A program made the position numbers and the translations under genes. Source: Bacillota bacterium (lineage in GTDB: Bacteria > Bacillota > Clostridia > Tissierellales > Sedimentibacteraceae). Taken from it: DNA of 60,780 bases. Within the stretch, counting starts at the first letter, position 1, and every line of letters starts with the position of its first letter. The stretch lies in contig JAEXUD010000044.1 of assembly GCA_023453025.1 (NCBI GenBank), positions 1 to 60,780 on the forward strand, given 5' to 3'. Below the pieces are notes generated by a model. That model had not been told where the DNA came from and searched no databases. It worked only from the letters and a program-made list of their open reading frames with translations. Shown one piece after another: positions 24,334 through 32,987 of this stretch.

Positions 24334-25449
24334 TTACTGTACCGAATCCTTTATAGCCTGGATTTCTTCTGTTGTTTTTCCTAATGCGGAATCAACCTTT
24401 ATATCACCATTTACAATTTTTTGTTCTAATTCATCTATTTTTGTTCTTATGCTTTCAGGTACCATTTCTTCATAGTGTGCATCTTTTACTATTTCAACTC
24501 CACCCTCAGCAAAGCCCAATGATTCAGCCTTGCCGTATTCAAGCTTGCCTTCAAGATCAAGCTTAATAGCTCTTATTAATGAGTTACCTACGTTCTTAAG
24601 TGCTGATGTAGGTATAAATTCTGCCTTATCCGGCAATAATGCAGCCTGGTCTGAGTCAACACCAAATGCATATCTGTTGGCATCAACAGCAGCCTCAATC
24701 TGACCAAGTCCTGCAGCACCGGCAACATTATATCCAACATCTACTCCACCGCTTTGATATTGAGCTAATGCTAATTCTTTACCTGCAGCTGAGTCATAGA
24801 AGTTTCCTACGTATGCAATTTTAACCTTAACATCAGGGTTAACATCCTTAGCTCCCTGAATATATCCAAGCAGGAAGTCATTGATTATCGGGTTTTCCAT
24901 TCCTCCTAAAAATCCTATGCTGCTGTTTGAAGGATCAATCATTGATAATGAACCGTCAGTTGTCATTAATCCTGCAGCGGCGCCTATTAAGTAGGATACT
25001 TCGTTTTGCTTGTATAATACATTGTAAATGTTATTATATTCTCCTGCTGTAAAATCAAATGTTTCATCAAAGAATATAAATTTTTGATCCGGGAATTCCA
25101 CAGCAGCCTTTGCTAATGCATCATACATCTGCCATGTTCCTATGATTATTACATCATAATCTCCTGATTCACAATATTCTAATAATGTTGGTTCCCATTT
25201 TGGTTCGTCGGCAGGAGTTGCTCCCATTTCTTCAACTTTGAAATCAAATTTTTCAGCTCCCAATTCATCTTTTAACTTTTGAAGTCCTATATTAGCCGAA
25301 TCAAAGAATGATTTGTCTCCTAATGTACCGTTTAATAAAAGTGCTGCCTTGTATTGATCTGTATCTCCTGCAGGTGTTCCATCCTGCGCGCATGCAGTCA
25401 ATGAAAAAATCATCACGACTACAAGCAATAATGAAAGTAACTTTTTCAT
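24334..25449 (-). CDS. BMP-family nucleoside-binding lipoprotein of the ABC transporter
   Basis: 371-residue exported lipoprotein: signal peptide then the lipobox LTAC with C20 as the lipidated residue. The rest is the Bmp (basic membrane protein/Med) periplasmic-binding fold, seen as KAALLLNGTLGDKSFFDSANIGL, DVIIIGTWQMYDALAKAA, GGMENPIINDFLLGYIQGA and DVGYNVAGAAGLGQIEAA. Proteins of this family (PnrA of Treponema, NupN of Bacillus) bind purine and other nucleosides. Strong GGAGG site. The gene directly follows the glycohydrolase-like gene and precedes the transporter genes. Confidence 0.92.
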   Translation of the reverse strand: MKKLLSLLLVVVMIFSLTACAQDGTPAGDTDQYKAALLLNGTLGDKSFFDSANIGLQKLKDELGAEKFDFKVEEMGATPADEPKWEPTLLEYCESGDYDVIIIGTWQMYDALAKAAVEFPDQKFIFFDETFDFTAGEYNNIYNVLYKQNEVSYLIGAAAGLMTTDGSLSMIDPSNSSIGFLGGMENPIINDFLLGYIQGAKDVNPDVKVKIAYVGNFYDSAAGKELALAQYQSGGVDVGYNVAGAAGLGQIEAAVDANRYAFGVDSDQAALLPDKAEFIPTSALKNVGNSLIRAIKLDLEGKLEYGKAESLGFAEGGVEIVKDAHYEEMVPESIRTKIDELEQKIVNGDIKVDSALGKTTEEIQAIKDSVQ

Positions 25450-25451
25450 TT

Positions 25452-26852
25452 TTAATTCCTCCCAATTTGTGCTTTTTTTATGTATTTTATAGTATCACTG
25501 ACTAAATCATCCAGCATAATCTCCTCATAACATCTCATATAAGTTACAAGCTTATTAAATGCCGGCGATTGTAGTTCTTTTGGAATGATACGCATTCCCT
25601 TTTGAATTCCCAAAACAGGCATAATCATGCCTGCGTTGCAGTCTGCATCAATTCCGCACATGGTTATTATGTTCAGAGTTTTTTCATAATCTCCGTCGCC
25701 ATACATAAGTGCGATAACTTCGCAGCATGCATTTGGGTATGAATGAATCCAATTGTACTTGATATATTTCTTTTCACATTCAGCCAGGGCTTCATGCCAA
25801 TCACTGTAATATAAACTTGAGTCATATGCAAATTTCACAACCGAGTAATATTCACTGTCAGCAGGAATCATTGAAATTGCTTCCTTGACTATATCCTTTA
25901 CATTGTCCCTTACAAAGGATAATGATATCATTACGGCATTAAAAATCTCACCCAGAATGCCGTTGTTGATGTGAGATACTTCTCCATCCCTCCATGCAAG
26001 CTCTGCCGCAAGCCCAGGATTTCCGGGTGCAACCATGCCGCATATGGCTCCTCTCATTTGAGCGCCAATCCATTCGTTGAATGGATTGTTCCATTTTGCA
26101 CTGTCAGGCGGCATCATTCCTGCACGTATATTTCTTAATGCAAGCTCTTCTGCAGACCATCCCACCGGTATGAGACCAATCCATGATAATGCAATATCCT
26201 TGCTGTCTACAGCATATCCCTTATTGCCGAATGCATCAAGAAATGCAATTTCAAAGGTTATATCATCGTTGTAAGTGTTTGGCTCTCTTATGTAGCTTTT
26301 TACATCTCCAAAAGCCTCATACAGATTTTTGGATGTGTAACCCTCAACCATGGTTCCCATAGCTGCCCCTATGAGCTGGGACATCCACGCTGCCTTAATT
26401 TTATCTTTGAATTTTTCTGAATTTATATCTACTTCAACTGTCATTGGAAATTGAACACTTTGCTTGTATTGTTCAAAGCTGTCGTAATATTTGTAATTCC
26501 AATAATTTGAATTTTCATTTTTTTTGGCATTTAAAAACTCATTCCTGAGCTCTGCAGAAATTCTTTGAAGATCAACCTTGTTGTTTTCTTTGTGAGCCTT
26601 CAGTCCTTTTTCCAGAAGCTCATATGCATTATCCACTGTATATCCCCGGTTTTCAAGAGCCTGAACAGCCGCAATCATGGCAATTTCCGGTGCACCTGAG
26701 CCCGGTACATTGCTTCCCCAATCCAGGCTGAGTATTCCGTCATAAAAATCAGCAACTGCCTTCAAAGCGCTCCATCCCTGTTCTCCTTCACCTAAAACGG
26801 TCGGTTTTGCATTTGAAAATATATCATATGCCATTTCCCAAGCTTTTTTCAT
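25452..26852 (-). CDS. ADP-ribosylglycohydrolase-family protein in the nucleoside operon
   Basis: 466-residue soluble protein of the ADP-ribosylglycohydrolase (DraG/ADPRH) fold. The metal-binding signature YNDDITFEIAFLDAFG is near residues 193-208, and the second metal site MCGIDADCNAGMI near 405-417. The enzyme core starts near residue 155 (KIKAAWMSQLIGAAMGTMVEGY). The N-terminal 150 residues form an extra helical region including VLGEGEQGWSALKAVADFYDG. Family members remove ADP-ribose or hydrolyse other N-ribosyl bonds. Placed between deoD and a nucleoside-binding lipoprotein, with 15 bp and 2 bp spacing, it more likely cleaves an imported ribosylated compound than modified protein. That is inference. 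Confidence 0.8.
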   Translation of the reverse strand: MKKAWEMAYDIFSNAKPTVLGEGEQGWSALKAVADFYDGILSLDWGSNVPGSGAPEIAMIAAVQALENRGYTVDNAYELLEKGLKAHKENNKVDLQRISAELRNEFLNAKKNENSNYWNYKYYDSFEQYKQSVQFPMTVEVDINSEKFKDKIKAAWMSQLIGAAMGTMVEGYTSKNLYEAFGDVKSYIREPNTYNDDITFEIAFLDAFGNKGYAVDSKDIALSWIGLIPVGWSAEELALRNIRAGMMPPDSAKWNNPFNEWIGAQMRGAICGMVAPGNPGLAAELAWRDGEVSHINNGILGEIFNAVMISLSFVRDNVKDIVKEAISMIPADSEYYSVVKFAYDSSLYYSDWHEALAECEKKYIKYNWIHSYPNACCEVIALMYGDGDYEKTLNIITMCGIDADCNAGMIMPVLGIQKGMRIIPKELQSPAFNKLVTYMRCYEEIMLDDLVSDTIKYIKKAQIGRN

Positions 26853-26867
26853 TTTACCTCCTCATGC

Positions 26868-27569
26868 TTACGCAAGCTCGAGAGCAATTTTCATCATGTC
26901 CTTAAATCCTTTTTCTCTTTGCTCTGCGGTTGTTTCTGTATGATTAGCGATAGAATCTGATACCGTAAGTATGGTAAGTGCATTGACCCCGGCTCTGTTT
27001 GCATTGCAGTACAAAGCATATGATTCCATCTCAGCAGCCAGACAGCCCATCTTGGCCCAGCTCTTCCAGCATTCAGAATCGTCATTGTAAAAAATATCCG
27101 ATGTTACTATATTTCCGACTGTAACCGGAATATTATTTCTGTCTGCTGCTGTTTTTGCCTTGTACAACAGCTCCCATGAGGCAGTTGCGGAATAAATTCC
27201 CGGCAGATTATATTGAGCAGCATAATTTGAATCAGTGCTGGCACCTATACCTAAAATTATATCATAAAGATTCAGCTTTGGGTCATAAGCACCGCATGAA
27301 CCAATTCTTATTAAATTTTTAACTCCATACATATGAATAAGCTCATATGAATAAATACCTATAGAAGGACATCCCATTCCTGTACCCATTACAGATACCT
27401 TCTTGCCATTGTATGTTCCCGTATACCCGAACATATTTCTTACTGCATTGAATTGCTCCACATCCTCTAAGAAATTTTCGGCAATAAATTTCGCTCTCAA
27501 GGGGTCTCCTGGCAACAATACAGTTTCTGCTATCTGACCTTTAACAGCACTATTGTGTGGTGTTGACAT
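26868..27569 (-). CDS. deoD: Purine nucleoside phosphorylase, DeoD type
   Basis: 233-residue cytoplasmic enzyme that splits purine (deoxy)nucleosides with phosphate into base and (deoxy)ribose 1-phosphate; a hexameric family. Signatures: LLPGDPLRAKFIAENF near the start (phosphate loop), GTGMGCPSIGIYSYEL, IRIGSCGAY, MGCLAAEMESYALY with the ribose-binding Glu and Met, and the catalytic Asp in TVSDSI. Length is normal. First gene of the nucleoside operon, behind a good promoter and an AGGAG site. Confidence 0.93.
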   Translation of the reverse strand: MSTPHNSAVKGQIAETVLLPGDPLRAKFIAENFLEDVEQFNAVRNMFGYTGTYNGKKVSVMGTGMGCPSIGIYSYELIHMYGVKNLIRIGSCGAYDPKLNLYDIILGIGASTDSNYAAQYNLPGIYSATASWELLYKAKTAADRNNIPVTVGNIVTSDIFYNDDSECWKSWAKMGCLAAEMESYALYCNANRAGVNALTILTVSDSIANHTETTAEQREKGFKDMMKIALELA

Positions 27570-27607
27570 ATTCTTCTCCTTTATGTATATTATTTTTAAA
27601 TTTTTTA

Positions 27608-27656
27608 AGTAATACTAAAGCTTTTATATATTACTACTTTTTTGTTTTTTCGTCAA
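27608..27656 (-). promoter_or_regulatory. Promoter of the nucleoside operon with an overlapping dyad
   Basis: On the minus strand TTGACG (27656-27651), 17 bp, TAATAT (27633-27628). An inverted repeat AGTAATA / TATTACT (27608-27614 and 27629-27635) covers the -10 and the transcription start, where a repressor could block initiation. No purine riboswitch fold is evident in the 60-base leader. Confidence 0.6.
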
Positions 27657-27693
27657 TATTTGTATTAATCTTATATGTACATTAAGTCTGAAT

Positions 27694-28632
27694 TTAATTT
27701 TTGTGTTTTGTTCTGTTGCTTTTACTGTTTGTATTTTTGATTGTATCTTTATTCGTCTTGTTATAAACCCTTTTTTCTGTCTTTTTATTTTTGTCGGCCA
27801 GACGAATTCCTTCTCTTGTCATTTCAATAACATTTCTTTTCATAAGTCTTCCGGCAGCCTTTTTGAAAGAGCTTTTGCTGAGACCAATCAAACCTTTGAT
27901 ATCTTCCGGACTTGAGTTGTCATTTAATGGAATAATTCCCTTATTTTTTACAACAGCATTAAGGATTTTTTCCCCATCCTTGTCTATTTGGAGCCTTGGA
28001 GCATCCTTCAAGCTCAAATCAAGCTTTCCGTCATCCTTTATATGGCTTACTCTTACTTCAACCACATCTCCGGCATGCAACGGCTTCAGGATCTCTCCTT
28101 CATGAATTAACCCCAGATATTTACCTTCAACTGCAACTGTAGCTCCAAGCCCTCTTTTTAAACTGAATACTGTTCCTTTGACCATATCGTTAACCTTGTA
28201 TGGCGAATCAGTTCTCAAAACCTTGAACAGGTTCATGGTAGCGCACAGGCGTTCTGATTTATCAATATACAATCCAAATAAATATTCGCCGTTAAGCCTT
28301 ATTTCTCCCACCTGCTCCTTGAATGGCAGAAATAAATCTTTTTCCAGTCCCCAGTTTAAAAATGCCCCTATTTTAGTCATCTGCACAACCTTTAAATAAG
28401 CAATCTCACCCATAACCAACTTAGGTCTTTTAACAGTTGCGATAACTCTGTCATTTGAATCCTTGTAAACAAATACTTTTATTTTATCTCCTGCTTTAGC
28501 ATTTTCAGGCACTTGCTTTATAGGCAGCAATATCCTGTTTTCGCCGCTGGTATCATCGGAGCTTTTTAAGTATACACCAAAATCAACTTTTTTTGTTACC
28601 TCAAGCTCCTGCATCTCTCCTAATTTTATCAT
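27694..28632 (-). CDS. cvfB: S1-domain RNA-binding protein CvfB (YitL)
   Basis: 312-residue cytoplasmic RNA-binding protein. Three S1-type beta-barrels occupy about residues 1-215 and a winged helix follows (SPEDIKGLIGLSKSSFKKAAGRLMKR, about 240-268). This matches CvfB of staphylococci and YitL of Bacillus, which affect virulence gene expression through RNA. The C-terminal 40 residues are a Lys/Asn/Thr-rich, probably disordered tail. A small perfect dyad lies just before its ribosome binding site. Its downstream neighbour, the nucleoside operon, has its own promoter. Confidence 0.88.
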   Translation of the reverse strand: MIKLGEMQELEVTKKVDFGVYLKSSDDTSGENRILLPIKQVPENAKAGDKIKVFVYKDSNDRVIATVKRPKLVMGEIAYLKVVQMTKIGAFLNWGLEKDLFLPFKEQVGEIRLNGEYLFGLYIDKSERLCATMNLFKVLRTDSPYKVNDMVKGTVFSLKRGLGATVAVEGKYLGLIHEGEILKPLHAGDVVEVRVSHIKDDGKLDLSLKDAPRLQIDKDGEKILNAVVKNKGIIPLNDNSSPEDIKGLIGLSKSSFKKAAGRLMKRNVIEMTREGIRLADKNKKTEKRVYNKTNKDTIKNTNSKSNRTKHKN

Positions 28633-28648
28633 ACATTCTCCTTTAAAC

Positions 28649-28663
28649 GGAAGGCAGCCTTCC
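28649..28663 (-). promoter_or_regulatory. Short perfect dyad between pgi and cvfB
   Basis: GGAAGGC-A-GCCTTCC, GC-rich against its AT-rich surroundings and about ten bases upstream of the cvfB ribosome binding site. It could be a weak terminator for pgi, although no T-run follows, or an mRNA hairpin affecting cvfB translation. Confidence 0.35.
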
Positions 28664-28676
28664 TATACATTATTTT

Positions 28677-29960
28677 TTACCTTTTTCCTAACAGTCTAAA
28701 CATATTTTTTTTATAATTTTCAACACCCGGCTGTGTAAATGGATCTATTTTGTTAGTATATCCGCTTATACCGCATGTCATCATAAAAAAATAAAATAGC
28801 TTTCCCAAGTAAAACTCATTCATTTCAGGAATCTTAACCACTATGCCCGGAACTTCCCCCTCACTGTGTGCCATGAAGGTTCCTTCAAATGCATTTTTGT
28901 TTATATAGCTTAAATTCCTGCCTGATATGTAATTCAGTTTATCAAAATCATTGTCATCATAAGGAACAAGCATATCATCCTTAGTGTTTTCAACTATAAG
29001 TGTTGTTTCAAATATTATTTTTCTTCCTTCCTGAACAAACTGTCCCATTGAGTGCAGGTCCGTAGTAAAATTTAGAGAAGCAGGAAAAATTCCTTTTCCT
29101 TCCTTACCCTCACTTTCTCCGAACAGCTGCTTCCACCATTCTGCAATTGTTGCTGATGACGGTTCATAACTAACCAATATTTCTACTTCCTTGCCCCTTG
29201 TGTTCAAAATATTTCTTGCAGCAGCATAAATGCAGCATATATTGTCATTGAAGCTTCTATTCTTGTATGCATCTTCACCGGACTTGATACCTTTAATAAA
29301 TTCATCTGTGTCAATACCTGCCGCAGCCATGGGCAGCAAGCCCACAGGTGTTATAACCGAATACCTTCCGCCGATATCATCAGGTATTGTAAATGTTTTG
29401 TAGCTGTTGAATTCGGATATGCTTTTTAATGCGCCTTTTTCCTTGTCTGTAACTGCAAAAATTCGTTTGTTAGCTTCCTGCTTATACTTTTCTTCCATAA
29501 GCTCCCTGATAATTCTAAAAGAAACGGCAGTTTCCAAAGTTGTTCCTGACTTTGAAATCACTATGACACAAATATCCTTATTTCTTACAACCTCAACAAG
29601 CTTCTTCAAGTATGCGCCGCTTAAATTCTGGCCGGCATAATATACCTCCGGCTGTGAAAGCTCGTTGTGGAAATCTCCTCTGATAGCTTCAATAGCAGCT
29701 CTGGCCCCAAGGTACGAGCCTCCGATACCTAACAGTATAAATGCTTCGCAATTATTTCTTATGTATTGTGCCGATTCTTTAATTTCATTATATTCTTCCA
29801 TATTTAATGCATCGGTATAATCAACCCATCCTGCCATGTCGTAGCTTTTCCCTTTTTTATCCAGCAAAAGCTCCTGAGCATTCATTATTTCAGGTGCTGC
29901 CTTTTTCATTTCCTCTTCACTTATAAAACTCCCCTTTAGATCTAAAACTATATCCCTCAT
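28677..29960 (-). CDS. pgi: Glucose-6-phosphate isomerase
   Basis: 427-residue glycolytic enzyme interconverting glucose 6-phosphate and fructose 6-phosphate. The start at 29960 is preferred: AAGGAG lies seven bases before it, and the 12 extra residues of the longer frame have no site. Signatures: LGIGGSYLGARAA, VISKSGTTLETAVSFR, the phosphate loop GGRYSVITPVGLLPMAAAGID, and GQFVQEGRK near the catalytic region; the His/Lys region GKLFYFFMMTCGISGYTNKIDPFTQPGVE ends the protein. Length fits the shorter Firmicutes form. Confidence 0.94.
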   Translation of the reverse strand: MRDIVLDLKGSFISEEEMKKAAPEIMNAQELLLDKKGKSYDMAGWVDYTDALNMEEYNEIKESAQYIRNNCEAFILLGIGGSYLGARAAIEAIRGDFHNELSQPEVYYAGQNLSGAYLKKLVEVVRNKDICVIVISKSGTTLETAVSFRIIRELMEEKYKQEANKRIFAVTDKEKGALKSISEFNSYKTFTIPDDIGGRYSVITPVGLLPMAAAGIDTDEFIKGIKSGEDAYKNRSFNDNICCIYAAARNILNTRGKEVEILVSYEPSSATIAEWWKQLFGESEGKEGKGIFPASLNFTTDLHSMGQFVQEGRKIIFETTLIVENTKDDMLVPYDDNDFDKLNYISGRNLSYINKNAFEGTFMAHSEGEVPGIVVKIPEMNEFYLGKLFYFFMMTCGISGYTNKIDPFTQPGVENYKKNMFRLLGKR

Positions 29961-30003
29961 AATAGCTCCTTTCAAGTGGTAATGAATATTTAACAATGAT
30001 TAA

Positions 30004-30038
30004 TGAAAAATGAACAAGTGTCACCTGCTCATTTTTCA
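30004..30038. terminator. Stem-loop between the PAS-phosphatase gene and pgi
   Basis: Perfect 10-bp stem TGAAAAATGA / TCATTTTTCA with inner pairing GTG/CAC. It follows the phosphatase stop codon by about 5 bp and separates that gene from pgi. Confidence 0.65.
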
Positions 30039-30042
30039 ACAT

Positions 30043-31125
30043 TTAAATTATCTCTGCTATTAATATTGCATAATCATCCTTATGAATTTTGCAATATTCA
30101 TTCAGTGATGTTTTTAAATTATTGAGTATATTACCTTTTTTTATAATAGCACTTATCAGTCTGTCTATGCCATATTGCTCATTTTCACCATTATTGGCTT
30201 CCGTAATTCCGTCTGTATATAAAAACAGTTTGTCCCCGACATTTAAATTCATATTTTTAACATCATATTTTACATTATCAAATATATTTGCGATTGGATA
30301 GCCTCTTGAACTTAATAATTCAAAACCGCCTTCCTTTTTTAATAATATCGGCTCTGAGTTATGTCCTGCGTTAACGTAGTCGAATTCATGAGTGGTTTTA
30401 TTGTAAATACCGAGAAAAACAGAAAAATATTTATCATAATCCAAATTTAACGAAAGAAAGGTTTTATGAAGCTCCTTCATTATTTTATTTAAGCTCATAT
30501 TTCCTTTTGCTATTGTTCTTATCGACTGCCTTACAAAGACTGTAAGCAAGGAAGCCGAAACTCCATGACCGACTACATCGCAAATATATACTCCTGTGTT
30601 TTCATCATCAATTTTAAACACATCAAAAAAATCACCGCTTAACAGCTCTGATGATTCATATAGATAATCAATGCTTAACCCGTTGTACATACCCTTTGGA
30701 GGCAGCATTCTTATTTGCATATTTCTGGCAAATTTAATGTCATCACTCATCTTTTTATTTTTTTCACTTATTTTTTTTGCTAAATCTTTTTCTTTGGTTA
30801 TATCTCTGAAAACTTCTACAGAGTACATAACTTCCCCTGAATCGTCCTTCATCGGAGACGATATAACCGCATAGGTCTTTTCTCCTATTGTTGCTTCCTT
30901 TCTCAGAACTGAACCATCCTCTATTGTTATTCTGGAAATGCAATTATCACAGTTCTTTTCTATACAAAATACTTCATAGCATTTCTTTCCGACAATTTCT
31001 CCCAATTCCTCTCTCATTTTTTTGTTTGCATACAATACGGTGTTGTCCTTGCTTACAACTCTTACCCAGTCAATCATTCCGTCAACTATTTCCAGCTGCG
31101 ATTGATTTAATCTTATATTGTCCAT
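30043..31125 (-). CDS. PAS domain plus SpoIIE/RsbU-type PP2C phosphatase
   Basis: 360-residue soluble signalling protein. Residues 1-112 form a PAS domain ending in the usual VEVFRDITKEK; residues 113-140 are a probable coiled-coil linker. Residues 145-360 are a PP2C-like serine phosphatase of the SpoIIE/RsbU class with metal aspartates in LLSGDFFDVF (D165) and YICDVVGHG (D183), plus YVNAGHN and LFLYTDGITEANN. The PAS domain has four close cysteines (C49, C54, C59, C62), which could bind metal or sense redox. It follows yvcK by 12 bp and is therefore probably in the murB-rapZ-yvcK transcript. Typical targets are anti-sigma-factor antagonists; none is encoded nearby. Confidence 0.88.
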   Translation of the reverse strand: MDNIRLNQSQLEIVDGMIDWVRVVSKDNTVLYANKKMREELGEIVGKKCYEVFCIEKNCDNCISRITIEDGSVLRKEATIGEKTYAVISSPMKDDSGEVMYSVEVFRDITKEKDLAKKISEKNKKMSDDIKFARNMQIRMLPPKGMYNGLSIDYLYESSELLSGDFFDVFKIDDENTGVYICDVVGHGVSASLLTVFVRQSIRTIAKGNMSLNKIMKELHKTFLSLNLDYDKYFSVFLGIYNKTTHEFDYVNAGHNSEPILLKKEGGFELLSSRGYPIANIFDNVKYDVKNMNLNVGDKLFLYTDGITEANNGENEQYGIDRLISAIIKKGNILNNLKTSLNEYCKIHKDDYAILIAEII

Positions 31126-31137
31126 AGAATCACTTCC

Positions 31138-32109
31138 TTAGGCTTTATTTTTTTCCTTGTAGTAGTTAAATAGCAATTGTCCGATTTTTTCTGAATTGTG
31201 CCTAATATAATTCTTTCTTATTTCAATAAAATTGCTGCTTATAACCTTGATATTCATTTCCTCCAGCTTTTTTATCTGTTCCTCGTCAATCAGTACCTGC
31301 TTTGCTCCCTTGAATTTATAATTTTCTATCTGGTCTTCTGATATGAGTTCGTCATTTGCAATGATATAGTCTATTATGTATCTGTTGCTGTGCCTCAATA
31401 TTGCATTTACATGGTCATAAACATTGTAATTATCGGTTTCACCCGGCTGTGTCATCAAATTGCATATGTAAAAAACCGTTGCCTTTGATTCAGTTATAAG
31501 CTCAGGTATGCTTTTTACCAGCATATTTGGAATAACGCTTGTATACAAGCTCCCCGGTCCTAAAACTATAATATCCGCTTCTTTGATATCTTTTATTGTT
31601 TCTTCCAAGGGCATGCATATTTCCGGAACAAGTGATACCTTGTCTATTTTACAATTTGACTTATTTACATACTCCGGTATATCCTTTTCTCCTAGAATAC
31701 AGTCTCCGTTATCAAGATAAGCTTTAAGCTGGGAATCCTGCAATGTCATAGGCAAGACCTTTCCCGAAAGTCTGAAAATGCTTCCGATTTCCTTCAAGGC
31801 ATGCTCAAAATCGCCGAATATCTCATACATTGCCGCTATTAAAAGATTCCCAAAGCTTTGACCATTCAAATAACCATCTTTAAATCGATGCTGCATTAAT
31901 CTAATCATAGTCGGTTCAATGTCCGACAACGCTATAATGCAGTTACGCATGTCACCGGGAGGCAGCATTCCCAGATCCTCTCTCAATACTCCCGAACCTC
32001 CGCCATTATCTGCAACAGTTACTATTGCAGATATGTCCCGGGTATAATTCTTAAGGCCTCTCAGAAGTATTGATAAACCTGTTCCTCCTCCAAAAACCAC
32101 CAGCTTCAT
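31138..32109 (-). CDS. yvcK: Gluconeogenesis factor YvcK/MgfK (CofD-like fold)
   Basis: 323-residue cytoplasmic protein of the 2-phospho-L-lactate transferase (CofD) fold. In Bacillus and Listeria it binds UDP-GlcNAc and is needed for growth on gluconeogenic carbon and for wall synthesis. Signatures: VVFGGGTGLSILLRGLK at the N-terminus, VTVADNGGGSGVLR, LPPGDMRNCIIALSD, and LGPGSLYTSVIPNML in the middle. Standard position after rapZ, 11 bp away. The gene that usually follows, whiA, is absent; a PAS-phosphatase takes that place. Confidence 0.93.
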   Translation of the reverse strand: MKLVVFGGGTGLSILLRGLKNYTRDISAIVTVADNGGGSGVLREDLGMLPPGDMRNCIIALSDIEPTMIRLMQHRFKDGYLNGQSFGNLLIAAMYEIFGDFEHALKEIGSIFRLSGKVLPMTLQDSQLKAYLDNGDCILGEKDIPEYVNKSNCKIDKVSLVPEICMPLEETIKDIKEADIIVLGPGSLYTSVIPNMLVKSIPELITESKATVFYICNLMTQPGETDNYNVYDHVNAILRHSNRYIIDYIIANDELISEDQIENYKFKGAKQVLIDEEQIKKLEEMNIKVISSNFIEIRKNYIRHNSEKIGQLLFNYYKEKNKA

Positions 32110-32120
32110 ATTTCCCCCTC

Positions 32121-32975
32121 TTATTTTCCTACATCCCTGTGATTAAGCAGCACTCTGTAATTTTCTTCAGTGAGAAAAGATGCGATTTTATTTGAAATTG
32201 TAACAGAACGATGCTTACCTCCTGTACATCCTATAGATATTACCAGGTTCGATTTTCCTTCTTTGACATAATGCGGCAAAAGAAATGTCAGCATATCTTC
32301 GAGCTTATTAATAAATATTTCAGTGATATTAAAGCCCATTACGTAATCCTGTACATCTTTTTCATTACCCGTAAGATTCTTTAAGGATTCAATATAAAAC
32401 GGATTGGGCAAAAATCTCACATCAAATACCAGATCCGAATCCTGTGGCAGGCCGTATTTGTATCCAAAGGACATTATGGTTATATTAAGGTTGTGAGTTA
32501 TATTTCCCTGAAGAAATATATTCAAAAGCTCTTCCTTCAATCTTCCAAGCTTCATGCTCGTAGTATCAATAATATAATCAGATCTTTTTTTCACTTCTTC
32601 AAGACTTAATCTTTCTTCGTGGATTCCGTCAACAATAGTTCCCGTTGTGCTCAAGGGATGGGGACGCCTTTGTTCCTTATATCTTTTTACCAGCTCATCA
32701 TCTGAGGCATCTAAAAACAATATGCGGTATTGTATTCCCATATTCTTCAATTCATCCAGGCTGTTAAATAAATCCTTGAAAAATATTCCGCCTCTTATAT
32801 CCGCCACCACAGCAACCTTACTAACCTCCTTTGATGAACTTTTGCAGAGTTCAGCAAAATTTGGAAGGAGAGCCGGAGGCATGTTATCCATGCAGTAATA
32901 GTTAATATCTTCTAAAATCCTGATTGCCTGACTTTTACCTGCGCCGGACATTCCTGTTATAATAACAAACTCCAT
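32121..32975 (-). CDS. rapZ: RNase adapter RapZ (YvcJ), nucleotide-binding
   Basis: 284-residue P-loop protein. Walker A is GMSGAGKS at residues 8-15, and the C-terminal domain carries SIGCTGGKHRSVTISNKIA. In enterobacteria RapZ senses glucosamine 6-phosphate and steers RNase E; in Bacillus YvcJ is a GTPase linked to competence. It sits in the conserved order PHP-rapZ-yvcK with spacings of 11-13 bp. A role linked to amino-sugar supply for the wall is expected from the family. Confidence 0.94.
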   Translation of the reverse strand: MEFVIITGMSGAGKSQAIRILEDINYYCMDNMPPALLPNFAELCKSSSKEVSKVAVVADIRGGIFFKDLFNSLDELKNMGIQYRILFLDASDDELVKRYKEQRRPHPLSTTGTIVDGIHEERLSLEEVKKRSDYIIDTTSMKLGRLKEELLNIFLQGNITHNLNITIMSFGYKYGLPQDSDLVFDVRFLPNPFYIESLKNLTGNEKDVQDYVMGFNITEIFINKLEDMLTFLLPHYVKEGKSNLVISIGCTGGKHRSVTISNKIASFLTEENYRVLLNHRDVGK

Positions 32976-32987
32976 ACTTCCTCCATT

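Noticed and set aside
27570..27693. Purine riboswitch ahead of deoD
   Set aside because: The leader is about 60 bases and very AT-rich, with none of the conserved loop sequences or three-way junction pairing.
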